From NCBI GenBank assembly GCA_044869805.1, contig JBIOXV010000068.1, positions 32,511 to 96,510 of the forward strand: a DNA stretch of 64,000 nt. Direction: 5' to 3'. The position numbers were made by a program, and so were the translations under genes. Shown piece after piece: positions 46,062-54,842 of the stretch. The notes under the pieces were generated by a model, which worked only from the letters and a program-made list of their open reading frames with translations, made no database searches and was not told where the DNA came from. The DNA is from CAWDVR01 sp044869805. GTDB taxonomy: Bacteria > Acidobacteriota > Thermoanaerobaculia > Multivoradales > SZUA-115. Each line of letters begins with the position of its first letter. Position 1 is the stretch's first letter.

Positions 46062-46970
46062 TCAGGGCTCGGCGACGGTCGGAACCGATCCCTCCTGCCG
46101 CTGCATCCGGTAGTGCAGCCGCAGGAAGGTCCGCCCCCACAGCCGCAGCTCGTGGTCAGTACGCAGCACGGAGCGCTGATCCACGAAGACGTGGATGCGC
46201 TCTTTGAACGAGGCCACGTAGCGCGCCCAGCCGTGGCCGGGCGCGGACTCGACGTAGAAGTAGAAGCCGGGATCGCCGAAGCGGCGGCCCCCGGAGTGGA
46301 TGGTGAGCGCGCCTCCGGCGTGCGACTCGGGCCACAGGACCACCAGGGCGTAGCCGTTCGGCAGGGGAAACGCCACCTTGACGCACGGCCCCTCGAAGCC
46401 GGGCACGCGGCAGGCGGAGTAGCTGCCGGCGTAGAGCGTCCGCTGCGTGGCGACGCTGTCCCGCACCCAGGCGGTACAGGCGGTGGCGCCGTCCGGGCGC
46501 TTGAGCTTCAGCACCTCGCTGGTGATCCCGAGCCGGGTTTCGAGGGACGAGAGCGGCACGTTGAGCTGCTGCAAGCGGCGGCTGAACAGCGCCGCGAGCA
46601 GCCCTCCGAACGGTTTGAAGGCGCCCGACCACTCGGACCACACGTCGAAGCTGTACTCGGAGGTCTGCTCGTAGAAGCCCGCGACGGCGGGAGCCACCTC
46701 GGCGCTGCGAAAGCTCGGCCCTTCGAGGTCGGCGAAACGGTCGAGCAGCCCGCGCGGCGGGCCGCCGGTGACCACCTCGAGCCCCTGGCGCTCGGCGAAC
46801 CGCCGGAAGAAGTCCGTCCCGATCCGCCGCGTGTCGCCGACCGGCGCCTCGAGCCACGGGTGCTCCTCCCAGCTCACCCGCCGCCCGGTGGCCTGCACCC
46901 ACCGCTGGGTCGTCCAGTCGCTCAGGCGCCCGCGCCTGCCGCCGAGATCGGGGGTCGGGATCTCGCGCAC
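46062..46970 (-). CDS. Conserved hypothetical protein
   Basis: 302 aa from GTG 46970, chosen because GAGGAGGAAGAGCC immediately precedes it; a GTG at 47006 has none. Opening VREIPTPDLGGRRGRLSDWT, then YSFDVWSEWSGAFKPFGGLL, LFSRRLQQLNVPLSSLETRL, PNGYALVVLWPESHAGGALT and DPGFYFYVESAPGHGWARYV. Mixed alpha/beta, no signal peptide or membrane helix. I recall similar uncharacterised proteins in Actinobacteria and Myxococcota but no function. It lies 3 bp before the DUF2318 gene and shares an intergenic region with a divergent toxin-antitoxin pair. Confidence 0.6.
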   Translation of the reverse strand: MREIPTPDLGGRRGRLSDWTTQRWVQATGRRVSWEEHPWLEAPVGDTRRIGTDFFRRFAERQGLEVVTGGPPRGLLDRFADLEGPSFRSAEVAPAVAGFYEQTSEYSFDVWSEWSGAFKPFGGLLAALFSRRLQQLNVPLSSLETRLGITSEVLKLKRPDGATACTAWVRDSVATQRTLYAGSYSACRVPGFEGPCVKVAFPLPNGYALVVLWPESHAGGALTIHSGGRRFGDPGFYFYVESAPGHGWARYVASFKERIHVFVDQRSVLRTDHELRLWGRTFLRLHYRMQRQEGSVPTVAEP

Positions 46971-47008
46971 GGCTCTTCCTCCTCGAGCAATGTTCCAAAC
47001 CGGCACCC

Positions 47009-47034
47009 TTGACAGAATGTAGGACGTCCTACAT
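47009..47034 (+). promoter_or_regulatory. Promoter and 18-bp palindromic operator of the Phd/PIN module
   Basis: A consensus TTGACA (47009-47014) is followed by the perfect palindrome ATGTAGGACGTCCTACAT (47017-47034), which covers the -10 region. This is the placement expected for an autorepressing antitoxin. The antitoxin start is 31 bp further on. Confidence 0.65.
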
Positions 47035-47065
47035 CATGCCGGCCTAAAGACTCGAGGAAAGAACC

Positions 47066-47314
47066 ATGGCACATCAGGCCAGCCTGAGAGAGATCAACCA
47101 GCAGCTCGCCCGCTACATCAAGAGCGTGGAACAGGGTGACGAAGTGATCATCACGCGGCGCGGCAAGCCCATTGCCCGCTTGGTGCCGATCGCCGCCGAG
47201 CGGCGCCTCTCACCCGAGCAGAGCGCGGCGCTGGCGCGGAGCCTCGAGCGTATGCGGCGCGGCTACTGCTTGGGTGGGCAGATGCCGGCTCGAGACGAGC
47301 TCCATGAGCGCTGA
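47066..47314 (+). CDS. Phd/YefM-family antitoxin
   Basis: 82 aa. ASLREINQQLARYIKSVEQG followed by DEVIITRRGKPIARLVPI is the Phd/YefM DNA-binding fold: a helix, then the beta hairpin with RRGKPxARLVP. The C-terminal part (LSPEQSAALARSLERMRRGY) is the toxin-binding tail. RBS GAGGAAAG is present. It overlaps the PIN toxin gene by 11 bp, and an 18-bp palindrome sits in its promoter, so it most likely represses the module. Confidence 0.9.
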   Translation: MAHQASLREINQQLARYIKSVEQGDEVIITRRGKPIARLVPIAAERRLSPEQSAALARSLERMRRGYCLGGQMPARDELHER

Positions 47315-47753
47315 GCGCATCAGCTTCGACGCCAACGTGCTGTTCTACTCGGTCGACCGCGACGCCGGCGAGAAGCGCGAGCGCGCCATCGAGATCATCC
47401 ATCGGGCGGCGCTCGATCTCGATTGCGTGCTCACCGCGCAGGCCCTTGCCGAGTTCTTCGTGGCCACGACGCGCAAGGGGAAGATGAGGGCCGACGAAGC
47501 GGCGGCTCAGGTCGAAGACTGGAAGACCCTCTTTGGCGCGGCGCCGACCACCGGCCAGAGCCTCAAGCGCGCCATCCAGATCGTCCAGCAGCACTCGATC
47601 GGCTTCTGGGGCGCCATGCTCTGGGCCGCCGCCCGCGAGGCGGGAGTCACCCTGCTGCTGAGCGAAGACCTCCAAGACGGCCGCGAGCTGGGCGGGGTGA
47701 GGTTCAGGAACCCGTTTGGGGAGGGGTGGAGCTCCGCGGAGGTCGGAGGCTAG
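47304..47753 (+). CDS. PIN-domain toxin (VapC-like)
   Basis: 149 aa from ATG 47304 within the end of the antitoxin gene. MSAERISFDANVLFYSVDRD gives the first Asp (Asp9); Glu50 in TAQALAEFFVATTRKGKM is the second acid, and LLLSEDLQDGRELGGVRFRN holds the third (SEDLQDG). This matches VapC-type ribonucleases of the YjmJ-like subgroup. The last 50 bp overlap, on the opposite strand, the end of the NCS2 permease gene. Confidence 0.9.
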   Translation: MSAERISFDANVLFYSVDRDAGEKRERAIEIIHRAALDLDCVLTAQALAEFFVATTRKGKMRADEAAAQVEDWKTLFGAAPTTGQSLKRAIQIVQQHSIGFWGAMLWAAAREAGVTLLLSEDLQDGRELGGVRFRNPFGEGWSSAEVGG

Positions 47754-49104
47754 TCGAGCGCCGCAGAGCCGCTCCCAGCACCGCATTGAGCAGCACGCCC
47801 AGCGTCACCGCGATCACCACGCCGTTGCCGAGCATCAGTCGAGCGAGCGGCGGCAGCGCCTTGAACCATTCCGAGCCCGCCGGCACGGCGAGCGGCAGGG
47901 TGAGCGCCGCCGCAAGGGTGATGGCGGTGGTCAGCAGGTAGGTCTCGTCCTTCTCGCCGCTAGCCAACAGTCGCAGGCCGGCGGTGGCGATCATGCCGCA
48001 CACCACCAGGAAGACCGCGCCCACCACCGGCCGTGGGATCAGCACCAGCAACGCGCCGAGCTTGGGGGAGAGGCCGTAGACGAGCAGCAGCACCGCCGCC
48101 ACCTGCACCACTCGCCGGCTGGCGACGCGGGTGGTGGCGATGACGCCGGTGTTCTGGCTGTAGGTGGTGAGCGGCAGCGCCCCGAAGAGCGGCCCCACCG
48201 CCGAGGCGATGCCTTCGACCGTGATGCCGCGGTTGATGTGCCGCACGCGGTAAGTGATGCCGGACACCGCGCAGGTGCCGGCGTAGTCGCCGATCGCCTC
48301 GGCCATCGAGCCCAGGTAGCCGATCCCTACCCCGGCGACCGCGGCGCCCACCAGCTCCCAGCCGAGGCCCGGCCCGCCGAAGGCGAAGAGGCGCGGCAGG
48401 CCAAACCACCGGGCCTCGCGCAGGGCGTGGAAGTCGGCGAGGCCGAGCAGGCTGGCGCCCAGGACGCCGCACAGGAAAAGGCTGAGCAGGATCGAGCCGC
48501 GGGCCAGCACCCCGATCCGCAAGCGGTGGCCGAGGACGGTGAAGACGAGGATCGCCAGCGCCGTGCTGCCGGCCAGGCCGAGCATCGCCGGGCGCAGGTC
48601 GGAGAACAGCCAGCCGCCGGCGACCCGCGCCAGCGAGACGCCGATGGTCAGCACGATGATGCCGCACACGTAGGGCGGCAGGTAGCGCCGCAGCCTGGCC
48701 AGCACGCCGCTCATCCCCACCAAGGTCTCGGCCACGCCGGCCACGAACCCCGCCATCCACATCGCGTTGGGGCCGAAGATCGCCCCCGCCGAGGCCATGG
48801 CGCCGGTGTCCGTGGCCGAGGGCCCGAGCACCGAGGGCAGGCGATTGCCCCAGGTGGCGTTGGCGAAGGTCGCCAAGCCCATGAGCACCAAGCAGGCCGA
48901 GATCATGTACGCCGCCTGCGCTGCGGAGTAGCCGACGGCCCCGGCCACCACCAGCGGCAGCACGTAGGGCGAGACGTCCACCAGCGTGTGCTGCCAGGCG
49001 TAGAGCAGGGTCTCGAGTGGCGGCGGCACGTCCTCGACCCGCACCGCGGGCTCCGCGACCTCAAGCTCCTCCTGCCAGACGCGAGCGCCGTCCCTTGAGT
49101 CCAT
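47704..49104 (-). CDS. NCS2-family nucleobase (xanthine/uracil) permease
   Basis: 466 aa with about 12-14 hydrophobic helices. LLYAWQHTLVDVSPYVLPLV is the QH motif of helix 1. LPSVLGPSATDTGAMASAGA corresponds to the first family motif, and GITVEGIASAVGPLFGALPL with TTYSQNTGVIATTRVASRRV is the signature of NCS2 permeases (NTGVI..T..ASR). Proton-coupled uptake of xanthine, uric acid or uracil is expected; specificity cannot be read. The gene ends 50 bp inside the convergent toxin gene. Confidence 0.9.
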   Translation of the reverse strand: MDSRDGARVWQEELEVAEPAVRVEDVPPPLETLLYAWQHTLVDVSPYVLPLVVAGAVGYSAAQAAYMISACLVLMGLATFANATWGNRLPSVLGPSATDTGAMASAGAIFGPNAMWMAGFVAGVAETLVGMSGVLARLRRYLPPYVCGIIVLTIGVSLARVAGGWLFSDLRPAMLGLAGSTALAILVFTVLGHRLRIGVLARGSILLSLFLCGVLGASLLGLADFHALREARWFGLPRLFAFGGPGLGWELVGAAVAGVGIGYLGSMAEAIGDYAGTCAVSGITYRVRHINRGITVEGIASAVGPLFGALPLTTYSQNTGVIATTRVASRRVVQVAAVLLLVYGLSPKLGALLVLIPRPVVGAVFLVVCGMIATAGLRLLASGEKDETYLLTTAITLAAALTLPLAVPAGSEWFKALPPLARLMLGNGVVIAVTLGVLLNAVLGAALRRSTSLRPPRSSTPPQTGS

Positions 49105-49119
49105 AGCTCCTTTAGAGCT

Positions 49120-49623
49120 CTACTCGATTTCGAAGAGCGCGTCCCCGCCCTCCACCGCCTGGCCCGCCGCGACGTGGATCCGGAGCAGGGTGCCGGGGTG
49201 GTCGGCGCGGATCTCGTTCTCCATCTTCATCGCCTCGAGCACCACCACGCCCTGCCCGGCCACCACCGCCTCGCCTTCCACCGCCAGCACCGCCACTACC
49301 CGGCCGGGCATGTAGGCCTTGACCGTGCGGCGTCCCTCGGAGTGCGAGCCGCCGCGGGCGGCGCGAGCGAGATGGGTCAGGGGATCGGCGAGCTCGACGA
49401 GCTGCGAGCCGCCGCGGCTCGCCACGCGGTAGCGGCCGTCGGGCTCACGGTGCACGGAAACCTCGTACTGGGCGCCTTCGAGGACCAGGCTCCAGCGCCC
49501 GTTGCCGACCGCCGCGGCGTCGACGGCGTAGGCACACTCGCCGACCTCGACTTCGAAGCGATCGCCGCGGCGGCGGATGCTGACCCGCTGCTCGCGCTCG
49601 CCGACGCGTGCGATCAGCTCCAT
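49120..49623 (-). CDS. Biotin carboxyl carrier protein
   Basis: 167 aa. The C-terminal biotinyl domain (about 100-167) contains VVLEAMKMENEIRADHPGTL with Lys133 as the biotinylated lysine, and the two flanking beta repeats VKAYMPGRVVAVLAVEGEAV and LLRIHVAAGQAVEGGDALFE. The N-terminal ~90 residues form a beta-rich region (RRRGDRFEVEVGECAYAVDA, SLVLEGAQYEVSVHREPDGR) like the BT domain of acyl-CoA carboxylase alpha subunits. It follows the biotin carboxylase gene by 21 bp, so the two look like a split alpha subunit. Confidence 0.9.
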   Translation of the reverse strand: MELIARVGEREQRVSIRRRGDRFEVEVGECAYAVDAAAVGNGRWSLVLEGAQYEVSVHREPDGRYRVASRGGSQLVELADPLTHLARAARGGSHSEGRRTVKAYMPGRVVAVLAVEGEAVVAGQGVVVLEAMKMENEIRADHPGTLLRIHVAAGQAVEGGDALFEIE

Positions 49624-49644
49624 GGGGCGATCAGCTCCATGGCC

Positions 49645-51192
49645 CTAGCTCCATCCACCGCGCAGCGACTCACGCCGGCCCGCCTCGCGCCAGGCGGTGC
49701 GGTGGCCGCCCATCGCCTCTCTCACGCCCGCCGCCCGGCGCGCCGCCTCCTCGTGGTGGGCGACGGCGGCGGCGATTGCCGCCAGGTCGGCGAACGGCGC
49801 CTCGGCCGGCGGCTGGAGCTCGCCGGCGGCGAGCTTCCGGTCCAGCATGCCGATGTCGAGGTTGCCGGCCAGGAAGTCCGGGTGCTCGAGCAACGCGAGG
49901 TAGAGCGGCGCCGTGGTACGGATGCCCTCGACGCGGAGCTCGAGGAGCGCACGCTTGAGCCGTGCCAGGGCCTCGCCGCGGTCCGCTCCCCAGGCGATGA
50001 GCTTGGCGAGCATGGGGTCGTAGTGGATCGAGACCTCGGCGCCCTCGTACACGCCACAGTCGTTTCGCACTCCGGGGCCCTCGGGCAGGCGCAGCAGCTC
50101 GATCCGCCCCGGCGAGGGCGCGAAGCGCTGGTAGGGGTCCTCGGCGTAGAGCCGGACCTCGATCGCGTGGCCGCGCGGTGACAGGCTCTCGAGCGCGACG
50201 GGCAGCGGCTCGCCCTCGGCGATCCTGATCTGCGCCACCACCAAGTCGAGGCCGGTCACCAGCTCGGTCACCGGGTGCTCCACCTGCAGGCGGGTGTTCA
50301 TCTCCAGGAAGTAGAACTCGCCGTTCGCGGCGAGCAGGAACTCGCAGGTACCGGCGTTGGCGTAGCCCACCGCCGAGGCGGCGGCCACGGCGGCGTCGCC
50401 CATGGCGCGGCGCAGCTCGGGCCCCACCGCCGGCGAGGGCGACTCCTCCACCACCTTCTGGTGCCGGCGCTGTAGCGAGCACTCGCGCTCGCCGAGCGAG
50501 ACCACCTTGCCGTACTCGTCGCCCAGCACCTGGATCTCGACGTGGCGCGGCCGGTCGATGAGCTTCTCCAAGTACACCGCGTCGTCGCCGAAGGAGGCCA
50601 GCGCCTCGGAGCGTGCGGCGCGGAAGGCGCCCGCCAGCTCGCCATCGCCGGCCACGGCACGCATGCCCTTTCCGCCGCCGCCCGCCGCCGCCTTGAGCAT
50701 CACCGGGTAGCCGATCGCGGCCGCCGCGGTGTGCGCGGACTCGAGGTCGGCGAGCGGGTCGCGGCCGCCGGGTACCACCGGCACGCCGGCGTCGATCATC
50801 CGGCGCCGGCTCTCGACCTTCGAGCCCATGGCCTCCATGGCCTCGGGCGAGGGGCCGATGAAGGTCACGCCGGCGTCGCGGCAGAGGCGGGCGAAGTGGG
50901 CACGCTCGGAGAGGAAGCCGTAACCGGGGTGGATGGCGTCGGCGCCGATCGCGACCGCGAGCTCCACGATCGCCTCTGCCTCGAGGTAGCTGTCGCGCGA
51001 CGGCGCCGGGCCGATGCGGTAGGCCTCGTCCGCCAGCAGCACCGGCAGGCCGGCGCGGTCGGGGTCGGAGTAGACGACGGCGGCGCGCTTCCCGAGGTCG
51101 TGCAGGGCGCGGATGATGCGCACCGCGATCTCACCGCGGTTGGCGATCAGCACCTTCTCGAGCGGCCGGTGAAACGGCGCTTTCGCGGGCAT
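49645..51192 (-). CDS. Biotin carboxylase subunit of an acyl-CoA carboxylase
   Basis: 515 aa. EKVLIANRGEIAVRIIRALH, GYGFLSERAHFARLCRDAGV, the glycine-rich ATP lid AAAGGGGKGMRAV, HVEIQVLGDEYGKVVSLGER, ECSLQRRHQKVVEESPSP, and the carboxylation site EMNTRLQVEHPVTELVTGLD are all present. It carboxylates biotin on the adjacent carrier protein with ATP and bicarbonate. The extra C-terminal ~60 residues after the core resemble those in propionyl- or methylcrotonyl-CoA carboxylases. No carboxyltransferase gene is in the window, so the acyl-CoA substrate is open. Confidence 0.95.
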   Translation of the reverse strand: MPAKAPFHRPLEKVLIANRGEIAVRIIRALHDLGKRAAVVYSDPDRAGLPVLLADEAYRIGPAPSRDSYLEAEAIVELAVAIGADAIHPGYGFLSERAHFARLCRDAGVTFIGPSPEAMEAMGSKVESRRRMIDAGVPVVPGGRDPLADLESAHTAAAAIGYPVMLKAAAGGGGKGMRAVAGDGELAGAFRAARSEALASFGDDAVYLEKLIDRPRHVEIQVLGDEYGKVVSLGERECSLQRRHQKVVEESPSPAVGPELRRAMGDAAVAAASAVGYANAGTCEFLLAANGEFYFLEMNTRLQVEHPVTELVTGLDLVVAQIRIAEGEPLPVALESLSPRGHAIEVRLYAEDPYQRFAPSPGRIELLRLPEGPGVRNDCGVYEGAEVSIHYDPMLAKLIAWGADRGEALARLKRALLELRVEGIRTTAPLYLALLEHPDFLAGNLDIGMLDRKLAAGELQPPAEAPFADLAAIAAAVAHHEEAARRAAGVREAMGGHRTAWREAGRRESLRGGWS

Positions 51193-51292
51193 GCGAGGGC
51201 CGGAAGTGTACCCCAGCGGTCGTAGATAGGACGGCCGGCACAGGTCCGGCCGTCTTCGCGTCGATCGTCTTCTGGTCTACGCCTCTGGCACG

Positions 51293-51354
51293 GTAGGGGC
51301 GGCCCTCGTGGCCGCCCTTCCCCGCCGGAGGGCGGGCACGAGGCCCGCCCCTAC
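51293..51354 (+). repeat. GTAGGGGC palindromic repeat, copy 3
   Basis: 62 bp with perfect termini GTAGGGGCGG / CCGCCCCTAC. Two internal hairpins: GGGCGGCC / GGCCGCCC around CTCGT and GGGCGGGC / GCCCGCCC around ACGAG. Located between the biotin carboxylase start and the end of the YfhO-like gene. The most symmetric of the three copies. Confidence 0.85.
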
Positions 51355-51388
51355 AGGCCGTCTGGCCAAGGAGGTCAGGGCCCCGTGG

Positions 51389-53617
51389 TCAACGGCGTCG
51401 CAGGGCCACCAGCCCCAGCGCCAGCCAGGCGAGGGTGGAGAGCGGGAGGCTGATGGAGAGCGGCCGCCGGCTGACCTCGACCTCGACGCGATGCCGGCCG
51501 GGCGGCACCTCGACGCCCAGCAGGTAGAAGTTGGCGACCACCGGGCGCACGCGCTTGCCGTCGACCTTGGCGCGCCACAGCGGCAGGTAGGCGCGGCGCA
51601 GCACCAGGAGGCCACCGCGCTCGGAGCTGGCCTCGGCCGCGAAGCGCTCGCGCTCGTTCGCCAGCACCTGGAGCTTCCCCGGAGGGCCGGTGAGCGCCGC
51701 GCCGGTACCGAGCGCCACGGCCTCGACCGCGGGATCGAAAGCGGGCGCCGTGAGCCGCCGGAAGAAGCCGTCCGGGTCCGCGGCGCGGGAGACGGTGCCG
51801 AGGAGCTGCGCATCGCCGAGCGCGCCGGGGAGCGAGTAGAGGTAGAGCTCCCGGCCGAAGCTCGGCCAGGTGGCCTCGAGCCGTGCCGCGCCGGCCTGCT
51901 CCGGCGAGAGCAGCGCCTCGGGCAGCTCGCGGTTGAGCAGCAGGCGATCGACGCCAGTCGCAGCCAAGAGGCGCAACCGCTCACGGTCCGGCGAGCCCGC
52001 CACGGCCGCCTGCGCGACCCGGCTCCAGAACGAGTCCAGGCCCTCGGGCGAAGCGTTGAAGGCGAAGCGCCGTCCCGAGAGGGCCCCGGCCGCAGGGTAA
52101 ACCTCGTAGAGCGCCCGCCGGGTGAGCCACAGCGAGCGCGGCTCGGGGAAGCGGCCGGCGGCCAGCGTGGACTGCCCGAAGAGCCCGCCCGACCCGCCGT
52201 GTACGACCACCGAGCTCGCCGGCACCCGATCGAGCACCGGCGACGGGATCTGGTAGGGCAGCGCGGCGTCGGTCGAGTAGAGCGGCGCCAGCAGCACGAG
52301 CTGGGAGGCGGCATGGAGCGCGAGGAGCGCGGCGCCCAGCGCCGCCGCCCGGCCGGCGCCGAGCCGCCGCGGGGCGAGGCCCTCGTCGCGGGCGAAGAGT
52401 CGCTCGAAGCCCAGGCCGGCGAGGATCGCCGCTCCTACCGCGATGGGGAGGAAGAACTTCACCGGATAGCGCAGCCCGGGCAGCGCGAAGAGCCAGACTC
52501 CGAGCGGGTTGAAGCGGCCGAGGGCGAAGAAGAGGCCCACCGCCGTGGCGGCGAGCGACCACCGCGCCGCGACCGGGCGCCAGCGCAGGCCCACGCCGGT
52601 GAGTGCCAGGGCGAGGAGGCCCGGCGAGAGCGAGAAGTAGAACGGCGGCGAGCCGCCGTAGAAGCGGTGGCCCGAGAAGCCCTCGGGGCCGAGCAGATCG
52701 GGACGGCCGAAGACCAGCGGCACCAGGATCTCGAGCGCCTGGCGGGGGTCGAAGCTCGCGGCGGTGGCGGCGGTGAGCGAGTAGCCGTAGGCGGCGCGGA
52801 ACGAGCCGGGCACGATGCGGGCGAGCTCCACGAGCTGGGGCAGCGCGGCGACCGTGCCCAGGGCGAGCGCGGCGGCCAGGGGGGCGAGCTCAGCCCGCCA
52901 GACCGAGCGCCCGGTCGAGAGCCAGCTCGAGAGCCGGCTCGGGACCAGCCCGGTGCCGGCGGCCGGCTCCGCAGTCTCGGTCGCCCGCCGGCTCTCCGAC
53001 CATCCGCGCGCGACGAGCGCCGAGGCGCCGAGCAGCAGCGCCAGCGCCGCGAGCATGGGGTCGCCCGCCAGGAGCAGCAGCGCCCACAGCGCGCCGGCGA
53101 GGGCGAGGTGGAGGTTTCGCCGCGCCCCGGCCACCCCGAGGCAGGCCGCCACGAAAGCCGGCGTCAGGGTCACGCAGGCGATCGAATTGTAGAGGTTGAG
53201 CTGCGAGAGGTAGTAGCCGGAGAAGGCCCACACCACTCCCGCCGCCCAGGCCGCACGCCGGGACAGGCCCCAGGCGCGGCCCAGCCAGAACATCGCCGGC
53301 GCCGCCAGCAGCCAGTGCAGCCAGAAGTGGGCGTTCAGCGCCCACAGCGGCGAGCGCTCCGTCAGCAGCAGGTTGTCCGGATAGAACGGCGCGGCGTTCA
53401 AGTTGCCGGCGAGCGGCTGCCCCAGCCCGCGGTAGGGGTCGACGAGCGGCATCCGCCCGCTGGCCAGCGCCTCGCCCTGCGCCTGCTTCATCGGCAGGTG
53501 GGTCACGAACACGTCGCGCAGGAAGAGCGTGTCGCTGCCCCGCGCCAGGGGAAAGATCACCCACGCCAGCAGGGCGAAGGGCGGCAGCACGTAGAGCAGG
53601 GCGCGGCGGAGGTCCAT
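51389..53617 (-). CDS. YfhO-family polytopic membrane protein
   Basis: 742 aa with about 11-12 membrane helices in residues 1-460 and a large extracytoplasmic C-terminal domain closed by a last helix (SLPLSTLAWLALGLVALRRR). RDVFVTHLPMKQAQGEALAS, LVDPYRGLGQPLAGNLNAAP and FYPDNLLL near residue 35-85 are typical of YfhO-type proteins, in the GT-C-like superfamily that adds sugars to lipid-linked polymers. YfhO of Bacillus glycosylates lipoteichoic acid, but the acceptor here is unknown. Divergently oriented, 29 bp from the UbiA-family gene, itself tied to lipid-linked sugars. Confidence 0.85.
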   Translation of the reverse strand: MDLRRALLYVLPPFALLAWVIFPLARGSDTLFLRDVFVTHLPMKQAQGEALASGRMPLVDPYRGLGQPLAGNLNAAPFYPDNLLLTERSPLWALNAHFWLHWLLAAPAMFWLGRAWGLSRRAAWAAGVVWAFSGYYLSQLNLYNSIACVTLTPAFVAACLGVAGARRNLHLALAGALWALLLLAGDPMLAALALLLGASALVARGWSESRRATETAEPAAGTGLVPSRLSSWLSTGRSVWRAELAPLAAALALGTVAALPQLVELARIVPGSFRAAYGYSLTAATAASFDPRQALEILVPLVFGRPDLLGPEGFSGHRFYGGSPPFYFSLSPGLLALALTGVGLRWRPVAARWSLAATAVGLFFALGRFNPLGVWLFALPGLRYPVKFFLPIAVGAAILAGLGFERLFARDEGLAPRRLGAGRAAALGAALLALHAASQLVLLAPLYSTDAALPYQIPSPVLDRVPASSVVVHGGSGGLFGQSTLAAGRFPEPRSLWLTRRALYEVYPAAGALSGRRFAFNASPEGLDSFWSRVAQAAVAGSPDRERLRLLAATGVDRLLLNRELPEALLSPEQAGAARLEATWPSFGRELYLYSLPGALGDAQLLGTVSRAADPDGFFRRLTAPAFDPAVEAVALGTGAALTGPPGKLQVLANERERFAAEASSERGGLLVLRRAYLPLWRAKVDGKRVRPVVANFYLLGVEVPPGRHRVEVEVSRRPLSISLPLSTLAWLALGLVALRRR

Positions 53618-53646
53618 GGGGCCGGGCGATCATAGAATGACCCGCC

Positions 53647-54516
53647 GTGCTCCCCCTGCTCTCCTCGCTGCGCCCCACGCAATGGACCAAGAACGCCTTC
53701 GTGCTGGCGCCGCTGGTCTTCGCCCGCCGGCTGACCGACCGCCAGTCGATCGTCGCCGCGCTCATCGCCCTGGCGGCCTTCTGCTGCGCCGCGAGCGCCG
53801 TCTACCTGGTGAACGACATCCGCGATCGCGAGGCCGATCGCCGCCACCCGTTGAAGCGCCACCGGCCGCTCGCCGCCGGCACCCTCGGCGTGCCGCTCGC
53901 CCTCGCCGCCGCCGCGCTGCTCGCCGGCCTGGCGCTCGCCGCAGCGGTGCGCCTCGGCCCGGAGTTCGGTGGCCTGCTCGCCGCCTACCTGGCGCTCAAC
54001 GGGCTCTACTCCTGGCGCCTCAAGCACCTGGTGATCCTCGACGTGATGGCCATCGCCATGGGCTTCCTGATCCGCGTGCTGGCCGGCGCCGCCGCCATCC
54101 CCGTCGAGGTGTCGAGCTGGCTGCTGCTGTGCACCATGTTCCTGGCGCTCTTCCTCGCCTTCTCCAAGCGCCGGCACGAGCTGATTCTGCTGGCCGACGA
54201 CGCCGCCGACCAGCGGCGGGTGCTGTCGCACTACAGCCCCGCCTTCCTCGACCAGATGATCAACGTAGTGACCGCCTCCTCGGTGATCTCCTATGCGCTC
54301 TACTGCGTGGCGCCCGAGACGGTCGAGAAGTTCGGCACCGACAAGCTGATCTACACCCTGCCCATGGTGCTGTTCGGGATCTTCCGCTACCTCTACCTGA
54401 TCTACCAGCGCTCCGGCGAGCGCAACCCCACCGAGGCCATCCTCACCGACCCGCCGTTCCTGCTCAACGTGCTGCTTTGGGGTGCGGCGGTGGTGTGGAT
54501 CGTGTACGGGGCCTGA
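53647..54516 (+). CDS. UbiA-family decaprenyl-phosphate phosphoribosyltransferase-like protein
   Basis: 289 aa with 8-9 helices, starting GTG 53647. SLRPTQWTKNAFVLAPLVFA and NDIRDREADRRHPLKRHRPL (first aspartate-rich motif, NDxxDxxxDxxHPxKxxRP) are diagnostic for the DPPR-synthase branch of UbiA prenyltransferases. The second acidic motif region YSWRLKHLVILDVMAIAMGF and SKRRHELILL also match. In actinobacteria the enzyme transfers 5-phosphoribose to decaprenyl phosphate for arabinan synthesis; here it may supply a lipid-linked pentose for another polymer. The divergent YfhO-like gene supports a cell-surface glycan role. Confidence 0.88.
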   Translation: MLPLLSSLRPTQWTKNAFVLAPLVFARRLTDRQSIVAALIALAAFCCAASAVYLVNDIRDREADRRHPLKRHRPLAAGTLGVPLALAAAALLAGLALAAAVRLGPEFGGLLAAYLALNGLYSWRLKHLVILDVMAIAMGFLIRVLAGAAAIPVEVSSWLLLCTMFLALFLAFSKRRHELILLADDAADQRRVLSHYSPAFLDQMINVVTASSVISYALYCVAPETVEKFGTDKLIYTLPMVLFGIFRYLYLIYQRSGERNPTEAILTDPPFLLNVLLWGAAVVWIVYGA

Positions 54517-54591
54517 GCGGCGGGCTCGGCACGTTCCTCGCGCCGCCGCGGGCGCCCGCACTCCTGGCCCTCGCGATCAGTCCCAGGGCCC

Positions 54592-54741
54592 TCACCGGCG
54601 CTTGAAGAACTGCACGGCCCGTTCGTGCTTCTCGGCCGCCTCCCGGCTCGCGAACGTGCCGAGGTTCCTCCGCTTCCCGGTCTTCGGATCTTTCTTCCGC
54701 GAGTAGAGCCGGTACTCGCCGCTCTTGAGCTTTCGGATCAT
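54592..54741 (-). CDS. Small conserved basic protein
   Basis: 49 aa from ATG 54741. MIRKLKSGEYRLYSRKKDPK, then TGKRRNLGTFASREAAEKHE and RAVQFFKRR. Very basic and matching a short protein commonly seen in Acidobacteriota, Proteobacteria and others, with a SRKKDPKTGKRRNLGTF core reminiscent of the Arm-type DNA-binding domain of integrases. GCAGGAGGCGCGGCC supplies the RBS. Function unknown. Confidence 0.7.
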   Translation of the reverse strand: MIRKLKSGEYRLYSRKKDPKTGKRRNLGTFASREAAEKHERAVQFFKRR

Positions 54742-54842
54742 GGCCGCGCCTCCTGCAGGACCCTCTCTGCGAGCCGCGTGCCTGAGCATGTCCTCGGTCG
54801 AGTGTCGAAACAACCTGGATGGGCAAGGTGGTGCTGCCGCCT

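Noticed and set aside
49613..49643. Short duplicated GATCAGCTCCATGG between the biotin carrier and carboxylase genes
   Set aside because: A 17-bp local duplication around a start codon; no sign that it is more than slippage.
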